The notes beneath the pieces were generated by a model that was given only the letters and a program-made list of their open reading frames with translations, ran no database searches and was not told the DNA's origin. From the NCBI GenBank assembly GCA_007258455.2, contig VDFB02114799.1:32446-96445 (forward strand): 64,000 bases of DNA, written 5' to 3'. Shown in pieces: positions 23,285-31,759 of this stretch (position 1 is its first letter; each line of letters opens with the position of its first letter). The DNA is from Sequoia sempervirens. Lineage: Eukaryota; Streptophyta; Pinopsida; Cupressales; Cupressaceae. A program made the position numbers and the translations under genes.

Positions 23285-25199
23285 AAATTTGGTGTCAGCT
23301 ATGGGAGAGTTGTGTTGATTTTTGTAATGTTTGAACTCTCTAATTGACTCAAACCTAGGTAAGAGGGACACTCTACGTCTTTTGGAAGAAATAATGAAAA
23401 TGTGGGATGAAAACATGGGTGATATGAGAAGTGATCTTTGCAAGTGATTTGGGATAAATTTTTTTGACTTAATTTTGATGTTGTGATGTTGGAATAAAGG
23501 ATGATAATGAACTTAGAAATCTTTAGGGTAGACTTGTGACCTTCAAGTTAAACTAGTTCACAGATGATAAATATCTCAACTATGTGCATGGAAAAGGATA
23601 CATTTCACATACAAAGTAGCTAAGGTAGCAAGTTGGTTTGATGTTTTAAGTCCCAAAGTGTTAGTGTTTTTGAAATTTTACAAAGATAGATGAGGTGAAA
23701 GATGAAATGTGATGAAGGGGTGAGTGAAATGTTGGACCCAGTGTTGACCTAAACTGATTTCGTTTTGACAAGACAAAGGTGGTGAGAATGATGCTAGACT
23801 TCTAAAATGCTCAAATATTGAAAATGAGAGGATGGAGGAGAATGTTCAAACTTGTCTAGGCTCTCCTAACTCAGGAATAAAATTTTCTCAACAAAGTGTA
23901 ACAGTTGAGGTAGAATATAGATGCCCACTTTTGACTATACTTTGTTCTACAATTCCTATGTCTAAAGGGTAATGTCGATGATTTTCCTCTACAAAGTTTA
24001 ACTATTTTATGAATCATCTAGAGGAGTTGAGTATCATGAAAGAGACCAGGGTTTTGAATCCAAAAGAATGCAAACAACTCCAGACTATACCTTGAAGCGT
24101 GTTTATAGAAGTTTGCTACCAACTTGTTTTTGTTTTTGTGAACTGCTCAAAGGTGTTTCTTAAGGGATTTTGGAGTGAGATGCCTAAGTCTAAAATCAGG
24201 ACCTGTAGACCTTGGCTTAGGAATCCTATTTATTTGTGAGATCATGGGGAAACAATTTAAGTGTATGGAAGAAAGGAAGATATTTATTGCCACATGGGTG
24301 GTGGTAATAGGGGCCTTCCAGCCTCAATTTCAGCATGTTCCTCTTCTTCATCTAAATTTTTTGTTGTGTCTCTCCACTATGAGTTTGTTTCCTTGTTTTA
24401 AAAAATGAAGGTTCTTAAATTGCTAATGAGATCTATTTATTCACCGTTTATGAGATCAAAGTTTGGATGAATTATAGCACCTGGAAGATTAGATTATTCA
24501 ACAAGAGCAATCGGTCTCCAAATAGTCATGTGGGGTTCATTTTTCAATTTATCTTTGCTTAGGTGAATTGATTTTACCACAAACACATGTCTTTGATTAT
24601 GTTTTCAAACTAGATGTTTATGTCAAAAACATCATAAATTTCACAACGTCCATTTTGTGAAAACCATGAGATTAAAGCCACAATTGCCTATGTTGTCTTT
24701 GGTAAATGTGGTTTTGAGATTAATGCCAAGATATCTAGAAATCACTAAGGATAAATCCTTAGGAAAAATATTAATATCAAGGCTAACTCAAGAAGTCCAT
24801 ATTTAAGCCAAATTGTTTGAAATTTTGGATAGTGAATTTTTGTTTTTGGATCATTTTGAAATCAAGAAAAGTGTTAAACTGAATCACAAGCATTACAACC
24901 CTAGGATAGAAATAGCTATATTTGTTGTATTCCCACTTGGATTTCTCCAGCTGTGCTTATTTAGAGCAGATGATTAGAAGCTTGACCGCATTGACTCCCC
25001 TCCACGACACTCACTTCTACGAGTCAGCCAAGCTTCAAGTTCTCATGAATCTCCCATGACAAAATTTTCATCTCTACTAAGAACCAAAAATATGTGGGAC
25101 AACTTCAGAGGTCTGACCTCTTGACATCAACAAATATTAGGGATTTTTTGCTACTACACAAAGGTTCATAATAAGGGCATCCGGTTTAGAGGACATTAT
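23285..25199. other. Leader of element B, part 1 (right of gag)
   Basis: No confident gene. It would be the 5' untranslated leader of B between the primer site and gag. Around 24650-25130 the plus strand has a weak coding-like pattern (for example LRLMPRYLEITKDKSLGKIL, then KFSSLLRTKNMWDNFRGLTS) that I could not assign; it may be another old insertion. Confidence 0.4.
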
Positions 25200-25204
25200 G
25201 ATAA
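25200..25204. repeat. Target-site duplication of element D, left copy (GATAA)
   Basis: GATAA directly precedes the left LTR and is repeated exactly at 27062-27066, directly after the right LTR. A 5-bp duplication is the norm for LTR retrotransposon integration. Confidence 0.9.
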
Positions 25205-25549
25205 TGCTATGCCCTTAATATTAGTGTACATTGGGTTATGAATAGTCGACTTGTGGCTATCTTAACTCTCTATTAAGTCATATTATCACTAGTATATTGT
25301 TATTTAGTTGTTTAGGTCAGCCTAAGACTTATATAGGTGTGTATAAGTCGGCCTAGGTGATATCCTAGGCATAAATAGGTATATATAGGAGGTTGTGAGT
25401 CTTATTTCATCATCAAGTGTGAAGTGTGTTCTCATTAGAGATATTTGGAGGTTTTCCCCCTCGAAGTGGCTTGTTATTCTCAGTTATTATCAAGTATTTG
25501 CAGCATATTTCATATCATATTCTTCTATTGTGCAACTTATTTCATAACA
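25205..25549 (+). repeat. 5' LTR of element D
   Basis: Starts TGCTATGCCCTTAATATTAG and ends TTATTTCATAACA. It is matched over its full length by 26717-27061. Confidence 0.95.
25374..25386 (+). promoter_or_regulatory. TATA-like core promoter in the LTR of element D
   Basis: The sequence aggtatatatagg, about 165 bp before the LTR end, is the best TATA box in the LTR. It is unchanged in the 3' copy (near 26886). Confidence 0.5.
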
Positions 25550-25551
25550 AG

Positions 25552-25563
25552 TGGTATCAGAGC
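25552..25563 (+). other. Primer binding site of element D (initiator Met-tRNA)
   Basis: TGGTATCAGAGC lies two bases after the LTR end and is the exact complement of the 3' end of plant initiator methionine tRNA, the usual primer of copia and many gypsy elements. Confidence 0.95.
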
Positions 25564-25905
25564 ATGATCTTGGCACCATAGAGGCAAGACTTTTTTCAAT
25601 TTTTTGTGGCGATTTTGGGAAGAGCATATCTTTCAGATTTTGGTGATTTTTTTTTTTATTTTTAAAGGGTTTTTGAAGAACATATTGAAGAAGATACAGT
25701 CCAAATTTCAGAAGAATTGGAGCATAATTAAGCGAATTATTGAAGAATTAGGGTTTCTACACTATTTTTTTGGAATCTACATATCTCGCACATCTTGTTG
25801 AATTAAAGTCTGATTTTCATTGGGTTTTTTAAGACATACAAAAGGATATTACAGTAAAAAATTTAGAGAATTTAAGTTTCATTTGTGTGATTTATTTCAA
25901 CATTA

Positions 25906-26730
25906 GTGGTTTCCATCATGACGGGGCCTGCAACAAGGGGTAAAAAGAATGTTGTCACTCCGGGGAAGACTCCTGATAAGGATGGTGAAACAATCGAGGA
26001 TGTTACTCATAATGAGGAAATCAATAAGGTCAAGGAAGAAATTTCCTCAATGAAGATGGATATGCGTGACCTAAGAGGAGATATATTAGACCTACGAAAC
26101 ATGTTAAGTGCCTTTATGAATAAACCCAGAAAGGAGGTCTCAAGCAACCAAGAACCAAAAGAAGAAACAAATAAAGAAGAAGAAGAAGAAGAAAAAGAAT
26201 CAAAAGAAGAAGAAGAAGAAACAAATGAAGAAGAAGAAGAAGAAGCGAAAGAAGAAGAAGAAGAAGAGGAAGAAGAAGAAGAGGCATATGCAGAAGTAGA
26301 AGAAGCAACAACAGAAGAAGAAGAAGCAAAAGACCAACTAGAAGAAGAAGAAGCAGAAGAAAGCAATGAAGAAGAAGTGAAAGAAGAAGAAGTTCATAAT
26401 CAAGATATTCAACCAATGCAAGGGTACCATATATTATTCCTCACCTCTTCCTCTATGACACATCAAAAGGTTCAAGTAAAGGAAGAACACATTCATCGCC
26501 ATCAAGAGCTTGATGTAAAGGGAAGACACATCTTGGAGCTGAAGTTAATTTTCCAGACACGCATAAAGAAGCTGGTGACATCAACAATTCCAAGTCACCT
26601 AATTACAAGGAAATATTTTCTAATTGAAGATGCTACATGGGAGGATGAGGAGTTCATTCAAAAGAATCTAAACTTGATTAGCATTGAGGACAATGCTTCT
26701 TTGAAGAAGGGGAGCATGCTACGCCCTTAA
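25906..26730 (+). CDS. Glu-rich Gag-remnant/chromodomain fusion ORF of element D
   Basis: 274 codons, open throughout. Residues 1-75 include a likely coiled coil (EEINKVKEEISSMKMDMRDL, then RGDILDLRNMLSAFMNK). Residues 85-165 are almost all Glu with Lys and Thr, encoded by a GAAGAA microsatellite. The C-terminal 60 residues contain PSHLITRKYFLIEDATWEDE and then EFIQKNLNLISIEDNASLK. This matches the chromodomain end of a chromovirus integrase (Y-x-I/V-x-W/K-x4-EATWE). Gag head and integrase tail are thus fused with the middle of the polyprotein gone. The stop codon lies in the 3' LTR, so the last residues are LTR-coded. There is no enzyme domain. I start at the ATG at 25906; an in-frame ATG at 25918 is equally possible. 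Confidence 0.75.
   Translation: MVSIMTGPATRGKKNVVTPGKTPDKDGETIEDVTHNEEINKVKEEISSMKMDMRDLRGDILDLRNMLSAFMNKPRKEVSSNQEPKEETNKEEEEEEKESKEEEEETNEEEEEEAKEEEEEEEEEEEAYAEVEEATTEEEEAKDQLEEEEAEESNEEEVKEEEVHNQDIQPMQGYHILFLTSSSMTHQKVQVKEEHIHRHQELDVKGRHILELKLIFQTRIKKLVTSTIPSHLITRKYFLIEDATWEDEEFIQKNLNLISIEDNASLKKGSMLRP
26155..26390 (+). repeat. GAA microsatellite inside the ORF of element D
   Basis: Long runs of gaagaagaagaa with interruptions. It keeps the plus-strand frame open as poly-Glu and creates false Ser-rich and Leu-rich open frames on the minus strand. Confidence 0.9.
26702..26716 (+). other. Polypurine tract of element D
   Basis: TGAAGAAGGGGAGCA immediately precedes the 3' LTR (TGCTACGCCC). 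It is purine-rich and correctly placed. Confidence 0.85.
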
Positions 26731-27061
26731 TATTAGTGTACATCGGGTTATGAATAGTTGACTTGGGGCTATCTTAACTCTCTATTAAGTCATATTATCA
26801 CTAGTATATTGTTATTTAGTTTTTTAGGTCGGCCTAAGACTTATATAGGTGTGTCTAAGTCGGCCTAGGTGATATCCTAGGCATAAATAGGTATATATAG
26901 GAGGTTGTGAGTCTTATTTCATCATCAAGTGTGAAGTGTGTTCTCATTAGAGATATTTGGAGGTTTTCCCCCTCAAAGTGGCTTGTTATTCTCAATTATT
27001 ATCAAGTATTTGCAGCATATTTCATATCATATTCTTCTATTGTGCAAGTTATTTCATAATA
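26717..27061 (+). repeat. 3' LTR of element D
   Basis: 345 bp, with about 11 substitutions and no indels relative to the 5' LTR. Its terminal CA has become TA. It is followed by GATAA (27062-27066), the right target-site duplication. Confidence 0.95.
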
Positions 27062-27066
27062 GATAA

Positions 27067-27959
27067 ACTCCCTTAAGAGGTCTCCCAATCCTTAGAACAA
27101 GGGCTTTATGCATCATAAAGATACTAGGGGAGAGCTATCATGCATCACTCTGTTGATTGCAAACTTTCCTTGCAACCACAACTTTATATAGCAGTTCAGA
27201 AGAGCATGGCTTATGCTCATTACTGCTTGGGTTGTTCCCTTAGGGTGAGTACTTTTTCCCACTAAGGCAAGCCCTCTAGAGGTGAAAAACAGTGAGTAAG
27301 TACATCTGTAGTTCAATCATCTTTGTTCACATGCACAAAGAGAGAACACAAACTATGCCTTTTCACACACTAGCATGGTTATTCAATTTTAAACCCAAAT
27401 TTGAGGTGTGTTGGTAATTTTTTAGACAACTAATGTCACTAAAATGCTTTTGATTCTCAAGATCATTGTGAAGCATGAGAGAAGTGCTTACACATTTGAA
27501 TGACACAAATTGCAAAGAAAATTACAAGATAGTTAAAGCACAAGTTCATTTTAAGCCTCAAAGCAATGATGAGTTCCTTTTAGAGCACCAATTGAAAGAT
27601 GAGTTTTCCTTGTTCAATTTTAAGCCCAATTGAAAGATGTGATGTGAGGTTCATTTTATCCAGCTTTGAACATTCATTTTAAACCCAATGGAAAACTAGT
27701 GTGTTACCTAAAATTGAAAGTAAAAAGCATGAAATTGGGTTATAAATGCCCCAAAGCATTGAATGCTAGTTACAATTATAGAATGTTTAGATAGAAGAGA
27801 AGGTCTTCAATTTTGCTCCATGCCTTAAAACCTACAAAACCCTATTAGTCTAACAATGGAAACACAGTTAGACATCGATCAATGATCAGATAATCAAAAG
27901 AAATTAAGTCACATGTCAAAAAATAAATGTGAAGTTTCTTACCCTATTTGAGCATTGCT
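27067..27959. other. Leader of element B, part 2
   Basis: No gene recognised. The words cattttaagcc, caattttaagcccaattgaa and cattttaaacccaatggaaaa recur between 27380 and 27700, giving a loose repeat of a TTTTAARCCCAA motif. Confidence 0.45.
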
Positions 27960-28315
27960 GTGCATGATGGTGTCATAATTTGAAAGTTGGGTGTCACTCT
28001 GGTGAATTTGAGTGTCGCTCTGCAAAAGGACTAGTGAGTACGATTACATCATTGTTTGGATGGGCATCACTATAAATGAGTGTATCATGATTTAAACTTT
28101 AAAAGTGTCGATTTGGTGAAGGGAGGGTCACCTTTTTTGATCCACGACACTTGAAATTTAAATACGTGTTGCTATATTTAAATTGACGTTGGCCAATTAA
28201 ATATGTGTCGATATATCAAATTGCTTGGGCATTGCTATATGGTGAAACAATTGAGATAGCGTCATTGTTTGTGTTTTAAGTGTCACTGCAACCTGCAAAA
28301 TACCATGAACATGGA
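27960..28315 (-). repeat. Degenerate GTGACRC/CGACAC motif array in the gag leader of element B
   Basis: Read on the minus strand (the gag sense): AGTGACACTT, AATGACGCTATC, GCAATGCCC, TCGACACATATTT, AGCAACACGTATTT, TCGACACTTTTAAA, TATAGTGATGCCC, each followed by AT-rich text. Spacing is about 18-30 bp. TATAGTGATGCCC also occurs in the array at 3771-4070, which precedes the antisense gene of the same element. Confidence 0.5.
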
Positions 28316-28588
28316 TTTCAAGCTAAAATATGGTTAAATGATAGGTTTTTCCTCCTTCTAGCGCTAGAGTGTCCATGTGAAATACTAGTTATGGGTTGAA
28401 TTACGCTTGATCCATGAAGAATCAAAGCATAATGGAGCCATGAATATTCAAATATCAACAAGATCAATCAATCAAAATTGAAAGTAAACATTTTATCAAA
28501 AAACCTAACATGTTAAATTTATGAAAGCTTTAAAGCAAACATCTACTCTAATCTATTGAAACTTTATCTTGTTGTGGAATTGGTGTCA

Positions 28589-29812
28589 TGTTGCTGTGGA
28601 CTGGCGACTTTTTCCCAATCCCATGATGGTGAGCTTGTCTCAATCAATTATATGGAAGAGAATCGATGAAACCATGGTGTTTGGTGTATGAAAAACCCAA
28701 ATTATGCACAAAATGAACATGATGCAAGCTAGCTTACCAAGATTTTATTCTATAAATGATCTAATTATGTAATTGCTAAGCTAATTTAAGCTCAAATGAG
28801 CTAAAATATGAAAACCCTAATTTATTTACAAACTAGGATGGATGAATGAAAGCCATTAATGAAAGCTTGAAGCTATTATGCAACTAAAACAAACTAAAAA
28901 ATAAGCTAAATGTATGCAAATTGAGAGTATGGATGTGAGTAAATTTAACAACATAGGTTTGCAATAAAAGATGGATCCATTTGCCTCCAAATAGTGATCT
29001 CTTTATAGGAGAGCAAATGAGGAATGGATGGTTGAGATCAAAAAGCTTAATCAACAGTTACTAAGGAAGGGGATGAGAGGCATGGATCATGGATTCTCAT
29101 CAACATATGAGAAGGCATGATGAGATTTAATCAAAGGCTCATAATTGCCTCAAACAAACACTCTTTTGACCTACTCACACAAGTCAAAGGTAACTTACTT
29201 AAGAGGTTGAAGGGTTAATTTGCATTTGAAGCTAAGTGAGTTGATTGGAGGAAATAGAATATTCCTTTAGGGTGAGGAAAAAGGTATAATTTACAAATTA
29301 AAACAAAGTTTTAATTATGCAAAAAGGATAAAGAATATTCCATGGGAATATTCCCTTTGATTAGAAGAAAATTAATTTAATTGCTAATTAAACAAGGTTT
29401 AATTGCTAATTAAACAAGGTTTAATTGCTAATTAAACAAGGTTTAATTTATACAATTAGGGAATTAGAAGAATTAGAAGATATTTATTAAATTAGATGAT
29501 TTAATAAATAGGGGAGGGGATGAAATGATATTTAATTAAATAAGATAGGGTTATTTAATTAAATAAGATGACTTAGAAGATTAAATTAAATATTTTTATT
29601 TATTTAATTTAATGAGATGAAGTGTTAGTGTGAAAAGAGATGAATTAACCCAATTAAATTAATTAGGCCAATAAGATGAAAATGATGTAATTAATTAATT
29701 AGCTAGGCTAATTAAATGAATTGAGTGAAAAGAGGATAGATAAAGAGGACATGATGTTAATAAACCTAATTTAAGTGTATGACATCAATTAGGACATTTT
29801 TCAGTGTCTACA
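28589..29812 (-). repeat. 5' LTR of element B
   Basis: Aligns end to end with 2002-3179. It is about 46 bp longer, almost all explained by three copies of a 22-bp unit at 29377-29442 where the other LTR has one. No standard primer site is evident just inside it: the minus strand reads TGACACCAATTCCACAAC, which does not begin with the expected TGG. Confidence 0.8.
29377..29442. repeat. 22-bp unit, three copies, in 5' LTR of element B
   Basis: Three identical copies of a 22-bp unit that opens ttaattgctaattaaacaag. The 3' LTR has one copy (around 2790). Confidence 0.9.
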
Positions 29813-30110
29813 GGTGGTAGAAATTGTTGTTATGATTGTTAGTATGGGTTAATAATAGGTGGTATGAGATATGATGGGTATTATGGAAATTGTGGTGGTG
29901 ATATCCTCCATGCTTGTTGCCATAGTTGTGGAGCATGTTGGTATTGATTTGACCACTATGAATATGATGGAGGTTGTTTCCAACCTCCATACAACCCATG
30001 TTAAATAGGGAAAGAGCTAGATTGGTGACTACACTCCATGTTGTAAGGTGTATTAAAATCATTGATCATACTTGGTGGCATAGCTCGTGCACCTCGACAA
30101 GGGCTTAGGG
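29813..30110 (-). pseudogene. Gag-like Pro/Gln/Tyr-rich relic (element A)
   Basis: The minus strand reads MINDFNTPYNMECSHQSSSF, then HGLYGGWKQPPSYS, HAPQLWQQAWRISPPQFP and YPSYLIPPIINPY with in-frame stops between. The composition is like the low-complexity part of a gypsy Gag. It lies directly outside the right LTR of element B and, with the protease relic at 819-1560, would be collinear in one minus-strand element if B were removed. The assignment rests on position and composition only. Confidence 0.4.
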
Positions 30111-30120
30111 GTAGGGCCCA

Positions 30121-30581
30121 TGAAAGTCAAACTTTATGTATATTTTATTATTGTAAATCTGGACTTTTTATCACTAGGTCTTAGATTTGATAGTTAGTAT
30201 TTTATTGGCTTGACTTTCCCTAGAAGGAAACCCTATTTTATGAGGTGTCATATTACAACTATGTATTATGATGTATTTTGAGAGTCTGATAGCGATCGTG
30301 TTTCCTTTGGATTTCCAATTGGTTATGTTCCTATAAGAAGATTTCTTTGCAAGTATATTGTAATCTTTGTGATTTCTGAATAATATATTGGGAAACTTTT
30401 AGAGTGTGGGGTTTTTCTGGTGAAAGGGTTTTCCCCATTTAAATCATTATGTTGTGGTAGTCATGATATTTATGTCTGTTTTTGTTTAAGTTTTTGTAAC
30501 TATTGAAAGGATCTATAAAGCTTTGCATTATCCTCTCAAGATTAGTGTAGGAAGTTGTTCCACTACCTTAGCTTCCTTACA
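30121..30581 (+). repeat. Ty1/copia-type LTR
   Basis: Starts TGAAAGTCAAACTTTATG and ends CTTCCTTACA. Near 30410 it has the phrase ggtttttctggtgaaagggt followed by tttcccc, a common R/U5 phrase of plant copia LTRs. A decayed primer site follows directly. No second copy is seen in the window. Confidence 0.65.
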
Positions 30582-30594
30582 TTATTATAAGGGC
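30582..30594 (+). other. Decayed Met-tRNA primer binding site
   Basis: TTATTATAAGGGC matches TTGGTATCAGAGC at 9 of 13 positions and lies immediately after the LTR end. Confidence 0.5.
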
Positions 30595-30734
30595 ATTCTT
30601 TAGTAGAATGCTTCTTATGATAGATAAGACAAAAAATGGTAAGTAACAAGACAAAAAAGTTCCCTAGGAAAAATCACATTGCTCATTCTCAATCTTTGAT
30701 TTCCATGAATTCTCTAAATTTACTCCAAATTCTA

Positions 30735-31755
30735 CTAGTAATCAGGTAGATGACTATCACACATACTGAGAGTGGAAGAAATGCTACTTAATTTCTTCAT
30801 TTTCTCCACATTGAAAACTTGTATGTTGAATAATTCAACATTGATCACATTTTTAAATTTATTCTTGATCATCAAAAGATCTAGATCTTGAATTCCACCT
30901 TTCATTGTATGAATGTTGAGCAATAAGATACCATTACCAAAATATTCTCATGCTCTATTCGAATCTAACTAATCATTATGAGATTTTATTCCACACTATG
31001 AAACCACATGTCATACCTATTCTCCTCCATATATGAGAAAATCCTTCCAACAATCAAGTCATCAATGCTCATGCAATTCATCTCCCGGAGATATTTTAGA
31101 ATTCACTACCATATTGCCTCTTCCTCTCATTCTTTTTATCTCCTTGGTGACCTCTTCCTCCTGAACACTCACTTTATCAACAACATCTTTAGTTTTCTCA
31201 ATGAAGTTCAAAGAATCCACTTTCATTTGGTCTACCCACCTTTCAATTACCTTCCCATATGATTGATATTTTAGCACACCCTGCATGATTCCTTCAGAAA
31301 CAAGAATTTCAGAAGTGAGGGTTGAACCTATAGCAAGGAAGATGTATCCACAATGGACCTAAGATATGAGGTTGAGATTTGCACTTTATGTTTGACCAAA
31401 ATCCAAGTTGTCTCTAACATATATTTTTCTATCAAATGAGATTCTCACAATATAAAAGTACATGTTCAACTTTTCTATTGATTATTCAATTTTAGAATCA
31501 AAAGAAGATTACACTAATAATTCTCAAGAACAATGGGGAATGTAATCTTAACTTCCTCACCTTTGCGTCTTCTATTGACTGCTCCAAATTGTTTGCATAG
31601 CTCGATTAAGATGAGATTATCATCCACATATCTTGGAATTTTGTAGGGAAATCCACCAAATCTACCTACTTATATGTAAGCAAACTTTGGGAACTAGATG
31701 AAATAGTTGCCATATTACTTGATGAGAATGACTACTTCTACTAAGATCTTGAGTC
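30735..31755 (-). pseudogene. Unidentified coding relic H, C-terminal part
   Basis: Family not recognised. On the minus strand one frame gives EVVILIK-stop-YGNYFI-stop-FPKFAYI-stop-VGRFGGFPYKIPRYVDD, then LIELCKQFGAVNRRRKGEEV and KITFPIVLENY: clear coding sequence with point-mutation stops. After broken sequence, 31286-31062 (VLKYQSYGKVIERWVDQMKV, then acidic/basic helical text) and 30923-30735 follow. Its right edge is the start of element E1, and the matching upstream half seems to lie beyond E1 at 41095-41720. It may be an ORF of another transposon or a repeated plant protein. Confidence 0.45.
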
Positions 31756-31759
31756 TTGT

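Larger units (their letters stand above)
25205..27061 (+). mobile_element. Element D: compact non-autonomous LTR retrotransposon, complete
   Basis: 1857 bp on the plus strand: 345-bp LTR, primer site for initiator Met-tRNA, one ORF, polypurine tract, 345-bp LTR, and perfect GATAA target duplications. By hand I count about 11 differences between the two LTRs (roughly 3 percent), so it is the youngest datable insertion seen here. The ORF joins a Gag-like N-terminal part, a Glu-rich stretch and a C-terminal chromodomain relic. This suggests a chromovirus (Ty3/gypsy) that lost protease, RT, RNase H and integrase. It would depend on another element's enzymes. It lies in the leader of element B. 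Confidence 0.9.
2002..29812 (-). mobile_element. Element B: large Tat-lineage Ty3/gypsy retrotransposon, interrupted
   Basis: Two long similar direct repeats (2002-3179 and 28589-29812) bound a minus-strand element. In order from the right end: 5' LTR, long leader, gag (23.28-20.05 kb), a gap holding element C, pol (12.58-8.79 kb; RT, RNase H, second RNase H, integrase), a spacer, an antisense plant-mobile-domain relic (4.1-5.86 kb), polypurine tract, 3' LTR. Two RNase H domains in one pol are a known hallmark of the Tat/Ogre/Retand lineage. Element D (25205-27061) lies in the leader. The gag-to-RT joint, including the protease, is missing. Flanking pentamers GGTGT (left) and GGTGG (right) match 4 of 5 if the end is set two bases further out, so the exact boundaries are uncertain by a few bases. 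All B coding parts carry stops and frameshifts. Confidence 0.75.

Noticed and set aside
26007..26416. Two minus-strand open frames, one Ser-rich and one Leu-rich, opposite the ORF of element D
   Set aside because: They are exact complements of the GAA microsatellite that encodes poly-Glu on the plus strand; composition alone keeps them open.
28561..28588. Primer binding site expected just inside the 5' LTR of element B
   Set aside because: The minus strand reads TGACACCAATTCC, which lacks the TGG start of a tRNA complement; I could not match it to a tRNA and so list no site.
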